Shown here one piece after another: positions 8,354 through 15,313 of a stretch of DNA of 51,955 bases. Source of the stretch: a virus; the IMG/VR virus record IMGVR_UViG_3300031825_000016, positions 1 through 51,955 of that record; one strand, given 5' to 3'. Every line of letters starts with the position of its first letter. Position 1 is the first letter of the stretch. The notes under the pieces were generated by a model, which worked only from the letters and a program-made list of their open reading frames with translations, made no database searches and was not told the DNA's origin. The translations under genes and the position numbers were made by a program.

Positions 8354-9124
8354 ATGTCAATCTGCATTGACCCCGGGCATTCAGGCTCTGACCCTGGCGC
8401 AGTAGCCAACGGCCTACAGGAAAAAGATTTAACCCTGGCGATAAGCAAAAAGGTATTAGCCAGGCTTGACAGTTCAGCCTTCCCCACTCATACAGATGAT
8501 TCCTTCGTGGATCTCGATGTTCGCGCAGTTATTGCAAATAATGCAAAAGCTCAATACTTCTGCTCAATCCACATTAATGCCGGTGGAGGTACAGGTTTTG
8601 AGTCCTATGTCTTCGACGGCCCACACTCCCCCGAGACTGATCGGATCCGCGACATAATTCATTCGCATGTTGCCAAGGTTTTCGCAGCTCACGGACTGCC
8701 CGACAGGGGCAAGAAATCTGCCAACTTTGCTGTACTGCGTGAAACCGCTATGCCGGCTTGCCTGTTGGAGTTGGGTTTTATCGACAGTACACTGGATTCC
8801 TCATACCTCAGAACTGATTCCTTCCAGAATGAGCTTGCAGATGCCATTGCAACAGGGTTGAATGAAGCACTAGGGCAAACACCCGCACCTGCTCCCCAGG
8901 CCGTCCCTGCGCCCCCTCCTGTGGTTCATGTGCCATATCCCGGTTCCCTTATCCTAATAGGAAGCAGGGGAAACGCCGTGAAGATGATTCAAAGGGTTGT
9001 AGGCGTTAGGGATGATGGGATATTTGGGCCTGTAACTGATGGCGCAGTAAGACGTTGGCAGGATGCCCACGGACTTATTCCCGATGGTCAAGTGGGCCCA
9101 TTAACTTGGGCAAAAATGTTTTAA
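8354..9124 (+). CDS. Endolysin: N-acetylmuramoyl-L-alanine amidase (Amidase_3) with PG-binding domain
   Basis: 256 residues, ATG after AAAGGAGATG. Residues 1-178 form an Amidase_3 fold: zinc ligand His in DPGHSGSDPGA (residues 6-16), a second His in SIHINAG near 75 and catalytic Glu in LELGFID near 140. A Pro/Ala linker (residues 180-200) leads to a PG_binding_1 domain at 202-256 (GSRGNAVKMIQR, DDGIFGPVTDGAVRRWQ, DGQVGPLTWAKM). It cleaves the amide bond between MurNAc and the stem peptide at lysis. No signal peptide, so a holin is needed for export. Confidence 0.93.
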   Translation: MSICIDPGHSGSDPGAVANGLQEKDLTLAISKKVLARLDSSAFPTHTDDSFVDLDVRAVIANNAKAQYFCSIHINAGGGTGFESYVFDGPHSPETDRIRDIIHSHVAKVFAAHGLPDRGKKSANFAVLRETAMPACLLELGFIDSTLDSSYLRTDSFQNELADAIATGLNEALGQTPAPAPQAVPAPPPVVHVPYPGSLILIGSRGNAVKMIQRVVGVRDDGIFGPVTDGAVRRWQDAHGLIPDGQVGPLTWAKMF

Positions 9125-9145
9125 TTAAGAAAGGTGGAAAAACAA

Positions 9146-9502
9146 ATGGAACTCAAACACGATCTATTAACCAGTAAATACACAAAGGTTTACCATGAAC
9201 CTCCCGAAGAAATGAATTACAACGCTCCGCACTGCTTCTCTGTTTGCCGGGTTGAAGGTGACGAAAACCTTGCAGAGATCCATTTTCAAGAAGGTCCAAT
9301 AAAAGAATGTGGCGTGAATGGCGTCTGCAACGAGGACCTAATTGCAATGGTTATTACCCGCCTGGAGCATTTCCAAAAATCCCAGTTTTCCTGCCGAGAG
9401 AATGCCTTGGCAATTACCAAACTCGAAGAGGCGATGCTCTGGCTTCGCAAGCGTACCATGGGTCGTGAGAATCGCGGAGTCGAAGGAACTCATATTAAGT
9501 AA
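9146..9502 (+). CDS. Tad1/Acb2-like protein, candidate cyclic-nucleotide sponge (anti-Thoeris/anti-CBASS)
   Basis: 118 residues; ATG 9146 chosen over GTG 9134 because AAGGTGG is then 7 bases upstream. The N-terminal half is beta-type ([21 protein letters not shown]). The C-terminal half is a helical hairpin with [39 protein letters not shown] and [11 protein letters not shown]. To my recollection this signature matches phage proteins of the Tad1 type, which sequester signal nucleotides made by Thoeris and related systems; short homologues are often mislabelled as ABC ATPases. Placement among lysis genes is typical for a moron. Fold family fairly likely; ligand and target system are inference. 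Confidence 0.6.
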   Translation: MELKHDLLTSKYTKVYHEPPEEMNYNAPHCFSVCRVEGDENLAEIHFQEGPIKECGVNGVCNEDLIAMVITRLEHFQKSQFSCRENALAITKLEEAMLWLRKRTMGRENRGVEGTHIK

Positions 9503-9516
9503 AGGAGAGTGATACC

Positions 9517-9846
9517 ATGTTAAACCGACTCAAAAACCCCGTTTTCCTGGCTGCGGCTATAGCCTTTCTTTATCAGTTCGCCAACTTCATTGCGAACCGT
9601 TACCTTGGGGTTGTGATTGATCCCAAGACTTGGCAGGAGTTTTTCAACCTGGTATTCTACATCATCATTGGTGCAGGGATTTATTCCAGCTACCAGTCTA
9701 ATTCCCCAACCTCTGCTGTTCCACCCGTAGTTCAACCGTTGATACCGCAGACCCCTAATATTAGTCCAACTACTCCATTTATTCCAGCGCATGGGCATGG
9801 GCCAGATTCGGCAGGGAGTCCAGCATTTGCTCGGCCTGAAGGATGA
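9517..9846 (+). CDS. Phi-LC3-type holin, out of frame with a PG-binding domain
   Basis: ATG after AAAGGAGAG. Residues 1-62 match small Gram-positive holins: NPVFLAAAIAFLYQFANF (membrane span 1), VIDPKTWQEFFNLVFYIIIGAGIY (span 2). A Pro-rich linker follows (residues 65-90). The reading frame then ends in 20 residues of out-of-frame sequence. One frame over, from about 9791 to 9958, the sequence encodes a clear PG_binding_1 domain. The intact protein was probably holin-linker-PG-binding, with a one-base indel near 9770-9790. The holin part should still work. Confidence 0.75.
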   Translation: MLNRLKNPVFLAAAIAFLYQFANFIANRYLGVVIDPKTWQEFFNLVFYIIIGAGIYSSYQSNSPTSAVPPVVQPLIPQTPNISPTTPFIPAHGHGPDSAGSPAFARPEG

Positions 9847-9958
9847 CGGTTTATTTGGCCCGGTTACCTGGGGGACTGTCATGCGGTTCCAAGCTGAGAA
9901 TGGCCTTGCCTCTGATGGGGTTGTGGGTCCAAATACGTGGGCGAGGTTGCTAGGCTAA
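9791..9958 (+). pseudogene. Peptidoglycan-binding domain, out of frame with holin
   Basis: From ATG 9791 the frame reads MGMGQIRQGVQHLLG, DDGLFGPVTWGTVMRFQ, SDGVVGPNTWARLLG and stops at 9956-9958. This is a complete 55-residue PG_binding_1 repeat, close to the one that ends the endolysin, so it may come from the same source. It is in the +1 frame relative to the holin. No binding site precedes ATG 9791, so independent translation is unlikely. Either a real frameshift separates it from the holin, a programmed shift joins it, or the assembly has an error. Confidence 0.7.
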
Positions 9959-9980
9959 ATTCCCAAGCGCTTGGGAATTT
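9957..9980. repeat. 24-bp perfect palindrome, copy 1 (core TCCCAAGCGCTTGGGA)
   Basis: A perfect palindrome of 24 bases (AAAT arm, core TCCCAAGCGCTTGGGA, ATTT arm) directly after the PG-binding stop. The same core occurs at 25399-25422 and 36896-36919. Copies 1 and 3 are each followed within a few bases by a Shine-Dalgarno sequence. It may be a DNA-binding site or a foldable element in the messenger. Confidence 0.85.
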
Positions 9981-9990
9981 GAAGGAAGGA

Positions 9991-10125
9991 GTGGAGATCC
10001 TTGAAAACCAGATTCATAAAAGCGAGTTGGCACTCAAATCCGCATACAACGATATTGGGGCGAAGGATGCCAAGGCTACAGCGGCAATCACGAAGCTGAG
10101 AACGTATTCCGTTTTCCGACTATGA
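9991..10125 (+). CDS. Small ORF, 44 aa, uncertain
   Basis: GTG 9991 follows AAGGAAGGA and gives a 44-residue helical, Lys/Ala-rich peptide (ILENQIHKSELALKSAYND and so on) ending at 10125, overlapping the next start. It could begin further left, but that would run through the palindrome. No family recognised. It may be a real small gene or just an open frame. Confidence 0.35.
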   Translation: MEILENQIHKSELALKSAYNDIGAKDAKATAAITKLRTYSVFRL

Positions 10126-10592
10126 TTGACATGAAAGATGCCAGTGCCAAGATGGACGAGCTTTACAAAGACCCAGAGAGTTGGCCGACTCACTGTAAGT
10201 ATTGCGGGGCTCCGGTAGCGGAAGATGATGCTAGAACATCCGCGGGTACTCTCCCAATCTTCGATAACGGTTGCGACCAGCTAGAGCCGGGGGATATGTA
10301 TTTTGCCCAAATGCACGAACCAGACGAGCCATGTTACTTCGCTGGCTGGGAGAATTGTGACGGTAAGCATCTTCACGTAGTTCTGCCTAACGGCGATCGC
10401 TGGGATGTCGATAGCAGGGCAAGTAACTGCACTATGCCAGAGGATAAGACCCACCGTTGCTGGGTTAGACACGGTGAGCCGCCAAATGTCCATGTAGACA
10501 AAAACGGAAACACTTGTCAGGCCGGTGCAGGATCCATTCTGTCGGGAGATTACCACGGATTCCTACACAATGGCGAATTAACGAGCTGTTAA
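10122..10592 (+). CDS. DUF6527-like protein, 156 aa
   Basis: ATG overlaps the stop of the small ORF before it. CKYCGAP near residue 22 suggests a zinc knuckle. The second half has the conserved pattern I associate with DUF6527: HLHVVLPNGDRWDVDSRASN, CTMPEDKTHRCWVRHGEPP and GAGSILSGDYHGFL. Many Cys and His residues fit metal binding. Function unknown; found in phages and mobile elements. It sits in the lysis/moron region and may be accessory rather than needed for lysis. Confidence 0.6.
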   Translation: MIDMKDASAKMDELYKDPESWPTHCKYCGAPVAEDDARTSAGTLPIFDNGCDQLEPGDMYFAQMHEPDEPCYFAGWENCDGKHLHVVLPNGDRWDVDSRASNCTMPEDKTHRCWVRHGEPPNVHVDKNGNTCQAGAGSILSGDYHGFLHNGELTSC

Positions 10593-10606
10593 AGGAGTGT
10601 TTATTT

Positions 10607-11029
10607 ATGCCACAAGACTTTTTTACTTTAGGATCCCTGGCCACGTTCGCCGGGTTGGTGCTGGCGGTGTACCTTATCGTGCTGTTTAGCAAGTCCTTCC
10701 TTAAATACCTGGTGAGTCTGGTTAGTAAGACAATCTTAGACGGGGATCTCGGGGATTTCGTGATCCAGCTCTACGCCGCTGTAGTGGCCCTGCTGATAAT
10801 GCTGCTTGTTGTGCAGGTGCAGGGCGTAGGGTTGGCTTTAATTAACGCCGTGCTGGTGGCTTTGGCTGCTACAGGGCTGCACGAGACTATTAAACGACCT
10901 ATTGTAGCAGGGCAGAAGGCAAGTCTAGTAGACAGTGCTGCTGAGATTGCTACATCTAACGCATCTACCGTACCGACCTCCACAGAGACCGCTTCGCCGC
11001 CCGCGACTCCAGCGCAGACAAATCAATAG
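10607..11029 (+). CDS. Multi-span membrane protein, holin-like, 140 aa
   Basis: ATG 10607 with AAAGGAGTG 10 bases upstream. An upstream in-frame start at 10514 would overlap the previous gene by 26 codons. Three hydrophobic spans: residues 9-32 (GSLATFAGLVLAVYLIVLF), about 55-75 (FVIQLYAAVVALLIMLLVVQ) and about 78-95 (GLALINAVLVALAATGL). A Ser/Thr/Pro/Ala-rich C-terminal tail follows. Size and position at the end of the lysis cassette suggest a second holin or antiholin. A strong terminator follows. Confidence 0.6.
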   Translation: MPQDFFTLGSLATFAGLVLAVYLIVLFSKSFLKYLVSLVSKTILDGDLGDFVIQLYAAVVALLIMLLVVQVQGVGLALINAVLVALAATGLHETIKRPIVAGQKASLVDSAAEIATSNASTVPTSTETASPPATPAQTNQ

Positions 11030-11047
11030 GCAACTGTATTAACCATG

Positions 11048-11078
11048 GCCTCTCCTTCGGGGGAGGCTTTTTTCTTTT
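11048..11078 (+). terminator. Strong intrinsic terminator, end of late operon
   Basis: GCCTCTCC, tetraloop TTCG, GGGGAGGC (8 pairs) followed by TTTTTTCTTTT. It closes the rightward late transcript before the leftward accessory genes. Confidence 0.92.
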
Positions 11079-11201
11079 GTCAAAGAACAGGTATATGTAA
11101 AGGGGAGATGTACGACTCCCTCGGTGTGGGATCCCGCGACTCCCAGGCTTGTCCCAGGAGTTTCGGCCTGCTCCCATCAGGCCATCGTCAGGCGGGGTTT
11201 A

Positions 11202-11348
11202 TTACTCGTGCCAACCTTTTTTGCTTCCTGTTCTTCTACATAATTCATTTTCGTACCATTCCAACGGATAGCCGCCACGAGGGGCACATCCATTTTTATA
11301 TGTCCATATGGCACAACGTAAATCGTCATTGGTCCAATTCTCAAACAT
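11202..11348 (-). CDS. Small protein, 48 aa
   Basis: On the minus strand ATG at 11348 follows AAAGGAACGAGAGG. The peptide begins MFENWTNDDLRCAIW and includes NGCAPRGGYPLEWYENEL and CRRTGSKKGW. Trp/Asn-rich start and GYPLEWYE are reminiscent of short uncharacterised phage peptides. No homologous family recognised. It lies downstream of and co-oriented with the 104-residue gene at 11406-11720 and may share its transcript. Stem-loop sequence (GGCCTG/CAGGCC) lies just beyond its stop. Confidence 0.55.
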   Translation of the reverse strand: MFENWTNDDLRCAIWTYKNGCAPRGGYPLEWYENELCRRTGSKKGWHE

Positions 11349-11405
11349 ACCTCTCGTTCCTTTCATCCTTTACACCGGGATTAGCCGCCCGGCTCGGCTT
11401 TGCGC

Positions 11406-11720
11406 TTATTCCGCAGTGTATGCTTGCCACTTCTTAGTAACTCTGCACTCAAGAATGTATCTACACTTTCCTTCGGAGTCATACACGAAGTACGGATGTT
11501 CTGTTCCAACACCTTTTAGGCTTTCCTTGATACTGTTCTTGTAGCGTTTGCCTTCTTCCAGGGCCTTGATGGCAGCGTCTACGTTCCCGGTTTTACGGGC
11601 TTCTGCTACCTGTCTTCCTCGTTCTTTTGCCCAGCGTTTCACGCTGATAAAGTAATCTGGATTAAGTCCTGTTCGAATACTCCAGCCAGTGGGGACATTT
11701 TTTCTAGTTAGCTTTTTCAT
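11406..11720 (-). CDS. Basic hypothetical protein, 104 aa
   Basis: Minus-strand gene with start ATG at 11720 and AAAGGGAGG upstream. Highly basic (first half MKKLTRKNVPTGW, KRWAKERGRQVAEARK) with a C-terminal YFVYDSEGKCRYILECR stretch. No motif named. It is divergent from the small ribbon-helix-helix regulator at 11853 and shares a 130-base control region with it, so it may be that regulator's target. It could be a nucleic-acid binding protein; this is only suggested by charge. Confidence 0.6.
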   Translation of the reverse strand: MKKLTRKNVPTGWSIRTGLNPDYFISVKRWAKERGRQVAEARKTGNVDAAIKALEEGKRYKNSIKESLKGVGTEHPYFVYDSEGKCRYILECRVTKKWQAYTAE

Positions 11721-11852
11721 GACTTCGGCCTCCCTTTAATCATCCTGTAGTTATAATATACCATGCTTTAAAATGCTTTACAATAGGTAATTTCGGGTAT
11801 TGCAAAATATTTTATAATGCCGTAAAATGTAAAGCGTAGGGAGTGTGATTTT
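11721..11852. promoter_or_regulatory. Divergent control region with ATGCTTTA repeats
   Basis: AT-rich intergenic region between two divergent genes. TGCTTTAAAA, TGCTTTACAA and, inverted, TGTAAAGCGT are three related sites (about 11764, 11774 and 11828). TATAAT at 11813-11818 is a plus-strand -10 candidate, and a TATATTATAA run near 11750-11760 serves the minus strand. Placement of the repeats around both -10 boxes suggests operators, probably for the RHH protein at 11853. Confidence 0.55.
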
Positions 11853-12020
11853 ATGGCAGGAAGACCACCTAAAGAAGACAAGAAAATAAGAGAGGCAATT
11901 TACTTTGAGCCAGAGCTATTGGCATGGCTTAAGGAAAATGCCTACAGGCAGAAGTGTACTGTAAGCGTAGTTGTAAATGTGCTAGTAGAAAAGGAGAGAA
12001 ATGCGGAGAACAAAAAATAA
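11853..12020 (+). CDS. Ribbon-helix-helix-like small regulator, 55 aa
   Basis: ATG at 11853 with TAGGGAGTG upstream. The protein starts AGRPPKEDKKIREAIYF and continues ELLAWLKENAYRQKCTVSVV before a charged end. A basic N-terminus, short beta strand (REAIYF), helix, turn (TVS) and second helix match the Arc/MetJ/CopG pattern of about 50 residues. Proteins of this type repress their own promoters; the three TGCTTTA-type sites upstream fit this. It could also be the antitoxin of a pair, but no obvious toxin is adjacent. Confidence 0.6.
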   Translation: MAGRPPKEDKKIREAIYFEPELLAWLKENAYRQKCTVSVVVNVLVEKERNAENKK

Positions 12021-12084
12021 AGCTGGAGTGATCTCCAGCTCTCTAAGCAACGCTGCACAGTTTTCAATGTGCGAAAAGAGTAAC

Positions 12085-12115
12085 CCCCCAACCCTAATCG
12101 GCTGGGGGCTTTTTG
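12085..12115 (+). terminator. Intrinsic terminator between convergent genes
   Basis: CCCCCA (12085-12090) pairs with TGGGGG (12103-12108), followed by CTTTTTG. It ends the small regulator transcript. The DUF4352 gene converges from the right with its stop at 12120, so the stem may serve both directions, though the minus-side T run is poor. A second hairpin, AGCTGGAG/CTCCAGCT, lies at 12022-12041. Confidence 0.75.
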
Positions 12116-12119
12116 CGTC

Positions 12120-12698
12120 TTAATCTACTTTTAATTCAATATCTTTGCCAGTCATCCCGCCGCGGGCCTTAAGTTTAAAGCCTTTGGCATCGGGCGGAAC
12201 ATCGAATACTACTTCACCAGATACGGACAGACCCGGGTTAATTTGCTTCAAGAACAGGCCCTCTTTATTATCGGCCATTGCAGCACTCTGCGCTTCTGTT
12301 GATGCTGTGAACTCGCGTCCCTTGTCGTCTATAAGTTTAAATAGGCTTCCGTCCATCGTGATGGCATCCTTCTGATTATTAGTGACCGTCAGCTTGACGA
12401 TTTTAAATATTCCAGAAGCCTTTGCAGTCATAAATTGATTCTTGCCGTATGTGGGCGCTGTTGAGCTGCCGGTGACTTGAAATTTAACGCTTGAAACTTC
12501 GCCTTGGTTGGAAAGTTCTTTCTTGGCTTCAGGCTGTTTGGCAGGCTCTGACTTAGTTGTGCTGGGGGCGGTTGATTCCGATGTGGTGGACTTTGATCCG
12601 CCACTGCTATTTGCAGCTACAGCGATAACTGCGATCACCACAATAACCCAAAACCACCAGCGCTTCCAGACTGACTTTTTAACTTTTTCTCCACTCAC
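12120..12698 (-). CDS. Membrane-anchored DUF4352 (Ig-like) protein
   Basis: 192 residues from GTG at 12698, with AAAGGAG upstream. A basic start and Trp-rich segment lead into one membrane span (residues 15-29, FWVIVVIAVIAVAANS). A Ser/Thr/Pro/Lys linker (30-65) follows, then an Ig-like beta domain (about 68-192) with KIVKLTVTNNQKDAITMDGS, DDKGREF and VSGEVVFDVP, the pattern of DUF4352. The domain should be outside the cell. Last gene of the leftward FtsK-containing module, separated by 230 bases. Surface-exposed lysogen factor or part of a transfer apparatus; unproven. Confidence 0.75.
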   Translation of the reverse strand: MSGEKVKKSVWKRWWFWVIVVIAVIAVAANSSGGSKSTTSESTAPSTTKSEPAKQPEAKKELSNQGEVSSVKFQVTGSSTAPTYGKNQFMTAKASGIFKIVKLTVTNNQKDAITMDGSLFKLIDDKGREFTASTEAQSAAMADNKEGLFLKQINPGLSVSGEVVFDVPPDAKGFKLKARGGMTGKDIELKVD

Positions 12699-12928
12699 TT
12701 GTTTCTACATCTCCTTTTTCTGAATTGTTTACAGTTTTACCATTTTCGCCAGCGATTGCCAAATTCCTGCTTTTGATCCCTCCCCCGGAACGTTCAGTGT
12801 CGCTGTCGCTCCCCTCACTCCCCCTTTCCTGTGGGCCAAATTCGTATGATAGCTAGAAAATTTGATGTTCACTCGTTCGTTAGAGCGAATGGCCCGGACT
12901 TGAGTCAACGAATAAGTCAGCGAACGGG

Positions 12929-13192
12929 TTACTTCCCAATTAGGCTATCGAGCCTTTGGTTGAATTTATCTACCTTTTCCACTGCGTTTTTAACCGGGGC
13001 CGTCTTTTGGTTTATCCAGACCTGGAGGTCATTGATGCCCTGCAAAAGCACTGATGCGCCCAGCAGTATGCCGACAAGCAAGGTCATCTTGGCCAGAGCC
13101 TTTCGGCCCATAGCATAACAGATTGTCTGGCCGATGAATACAGCGGCAATAGCCACCAGGATTTTGGCCGTAAACAGAACTATTCCGTTCAT
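12929..13192 (-). CDS. Small two-span membrane protein, 87 aa
   Basis: Starts ATG at 13192, 4 bases after the gene before it. Hydrophobic spans at residues 3-25 (GIVLFTAKILVAIAAVFIG) and 35-53 (MTLLVGILLGASVLLQGI). The remaining 30 residues are amphipathic (QKTAPVKNAVEKVDKFNQR), likely cytoplasmic or a coiled coil. No family recognised. Tight spacing with the FtsK and replication-relaxation genes suggests it anchors or forms part of that assembly. Confidence 0.65.
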   Translation of the reverse strand: MNGIVLFTAKILVAIAAVFIGQTICYAMGRKALAKMTLLVGILLGASVLLQGINDLQVWINQKTAPVKNAVEKVDKFNQRLDSLIGK

Positions 13193-13196
13193 TCTA

Positions 13197-13415
13197 TCAC
13201 CGTCCCAACGACAGGACTTTGTTCAAGATGCCAACGGCAAAGGTGATTACAAAGCTGATTCCCAATAGGTCCGTCAGAATGCCTGTGTATCGGGCCACTT
13301 TGGGGTTAAATACGCCGGCTACTTGAATTAAAATCCAACTCACCAAAGCTAGAACCGGGAACATCAGGACTATGCTGCCCTCTCCGCCGAATAGCTTGTT
13401 GAACAATCCTGACAT
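13197..13415 (-). CDS. Small two-span membrane protein, 72 aa
   Basis: Starts ATG at 13415, overlapping the stop of the replication-relaxation gene. Spans at residues 13-33 (GSIVLMFPVLALVSWILIQVA) and 46-66 (LTDLLGISFVITFAVGILNKV), with short basic ends. No family known to me. Two adjacent two-span proteins in an operon with a soluble FtsK-like ATPase recall small membrane partners of plasmid DNA translocases. That analogy is inference. Confidence 0.65.
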   Translation of the reverse strand: MSGLFNKLFGGEGSIVLMFPVLALVSWILIQVAGVFNPKVARYTGILTDLLGISFVITFAVGILNKVLSLGR

Positions 13416-14098
13416 TATGTCTTCGCCTCCTTGATTATTTCAGACAGTAGTTTGACCTCGAAGCGTAAATTGCTCCAGTTTTCCTCATGGATGTGGCGGA
13501 GGACCTTCTGTCGGTAGTTTTCCGTTAGGCAAGTTATTATCACCTTGGGGAACCTGCCAACATGCCTCCACCACCAGTGACCGCCAAGGGTGGTTTCCTG
13601 ACTCTCGAAGAGCTTGTTGTATTTCCTTATCTTGTCAAACTCGCCATGATCTGTTTCCCGTTCCATCTCGATGAAGTACCACCAGATTTCATTTGCCAGC
13701 TTACTTTGGATACCCACCAGGGCGTCGCATTCGAGTATGCCAAAGTCTTTGTGGCGTTCCCAAAGGTAAATCCTCTGGCCTGTGGTAAGCTGTTTCTCGA
13801 ACCATACATAGTGCCAGTTAACATCTACCAGGTGTTCCAACTGGGCGGGTTGTTTGCCGTCGTAATAGATGCTGGTGCTGTGGATACTGAACCGAACTGG
13901 GGCCTTGAGCTTCTTGCGGCCTACCAGTGACGAGAGCCTTGCCTGTGCCTTGCGGAGTCCGGTAGGGAAGGGGAAGTATAGGGTAGCTATTTGCTCAGTC
14001 GTAAGGGCCTTGTGGCGGGCAATGGCGTCAAGGATCCGTTTGTCTCTTTCAGCTCCATAGCGGACCAGGTTAAGCCCGCTTAAATTCGGGGCGTTCAA
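13415..14098 (-). CDS. Replication-relaxation family protein
   Basis: 227 residues, ATG at 14098, overlapping the end of the FtsK-like gene by 28 bases. The N-terminus (about 15-75) is a winged helix: RDKRILDAIARHKALTTEQIATLYF, then QARLSSLVGRKKLKAP. The remainder has LWERHKDFGILECDALVGI and WWYFIEMERET, the expected alpha/beta region of Replic_Relax proteins, which are found beside FtsK-like ATPases on plasmids and integrative elements. It probably binds element DNA, perhaps at an origin or transfer site. Activity unproven. Confidence 0.75.
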   Translation of the reverse strand: MNAPNLSGLNLVRYGAERDKRILDAIARHKALTTEQIATLYFPFPTGLRKAQARLSSLVGRKKLKAPVRFSIHSTSIYYDGKQPAQLEHLVDVNWHYVWFEKQLTTGQRIYLWERHKDFGILECDALVGIQSKLANEIWWYFIEMERETDHGEFDKIRKYNKLFESQETTLGGHWWWRHVGRFPKVIITCLTENYRQKVLRHIHEENWSNLRFEVKLLSEIIKEAKT

Positions 14099-15197
14099 TG
14101 TTAATCACTCCTTTCGATTGAGGGAGGTTTGCAACTTCCCGCCTTGCCTGTTTGATGTCGAAGAACATTGTCTTGACTATTTGGCTGGCGCCGTGCTGCC
14201 ATACCGCCAGACCTGCTACGGGGGTTCCGTCGGCCTTGGTGGGGAGGTTGCAGGCCAAATCGTTACCAAGGGCCATGTCTGAGGTGAATCGGTCGTTTAC
14301 CTTGAAGCATAGGCGCCCATTGAATAGATGGCGCATTTCGGTGAAGGATTCGCTCTTGAATAGCTTTGAGCTGCTTCGCTGGGTGGCTGCTAGGACAAAG
14401 AGTCCGGAACTGCGGCCCAAGAACAGGAGTCGGTGCAGTGCTTCGATTCCTTCCTGGTCCTGAAAGTCCGCCAGTTCATCCAGAATGACGCAGATAACCG
14501 GCATGTTCTCAGGGTGGGGATATTCCTGAATTTTGACCGCTTCATATTTCTCCAGTTCCAACTGCCGGCGGTCCATTTCCTCGTTGAGCTGCTGGAGCAA
14601 CTTCCGGGCAGTCACTTTATCCTGGGCCACAATGGCATGATTCTTAAGGTAGTCGTGTTCCCGCTTCGCTGTGTTGATGATAAAGGTCGCATAGCCTGCC
14701 TGGATACTACTCCATGCCCATTGGTGGATGATGTTTGACTTACCGCCGCCGACAGTTCCCACGCAAAGGATGTGGTAGATCCCATCGCCCAGATCAATCA
14801 CCACGGTTTTGCCTTTGGCGTTGTGACCGATAGGTAGCGGGGCGAACATCTTGCCGTGGTCTGCCGGGTTAAAGGCAAAGGGGATTTTGTCGGGGTGTTC
14901 GTAGGTACAGACGTCCATCCATATGGTTTTGCCCTTGTGTCTGAGTTCTATGGTTCCACCAGTCTGTTCTTCAAAATAATTTAACTTGCCTTCGACGTCC
15001 TTGGCACTGATCCCGGCTGGTAGAGTAAGGGCGAAGAACCAACCGTAGTCTGTTTTCCTCTTTTCGATGATTAGCGGGGTCTGATTGTATTTGGTTTCGA
15101 AGTTTAATGCTTCAAAGGTGTTTAGAAGCCTACCCTGGACTGTGAAGTTGTTCAGCTTGTGGCGGAGTATGTCACCAAACGTGGGACCCTTACCCAC
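14070..15197 (-). CDS. FtsK/HerA-type DNA translocase ATPase
   Basis: 375 residues, ATG at 15197 with AGGAGAGG upstream. Walker A GTVGGGKS lies near residue 150 and Walker B VICVILDELAD near 237. LAATQRSSSKLF and FNGRLCFKV follow, as in FtsK/SpoIIIE/TraB motors. There is no N-terminal membrane domain, so membrane attachment may come from the two small membrane proteins downstream. The gene begins the leftward operon. Such proteins move double-stranded DNA in plasmid and ICE transfer or partition. Phage genomes rarely need one, so this is a likely mobile-element cargo. Confidence 0.85.
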   Translation of the reverse strand: MGKGPTFGDILRHKLNNFTVQGRLLNTFEALNFETKYNQTPLIIEKRKTDYGWFFALTLPAGISAKDVEGKLNYFEEQTGGTIELRHKGKTIWMDVCTYEHPDKIPFAFNPADHGKMFAPLPIGHNAKGKTVVIDLGDGIYHILCVGTVGGGKSNIIHQWAWSSIQAGYATFIINTAKREHDYLKNHAIVAQDKVTARKLLQQLNEEMDRRQLELEKYEAVKIQEYPHPENMPVICVILDELADFQDQEGIEALHRLLFLGRSSGLFVLAATQRSSSKLFKSESFTEMRHLFNGRLCFKVNDRFTSDMALGNDLACNLPTKADGTPVAGLAVWQHGASQIVKTMFFDIKQARREVANLPQSKGVINIERPEFKRA

Positions 15198-15313
15198 TGA
15201 TTGTCACCTCTCCTTCGTTCACTCGTGTGGGAGATTTTGATTGTTGTAATTCTTATGTCCCGTAGGCCATAATATGCATAGTCCCCATATTTTTACTCAA
15301 AATAAAAGCCCAT

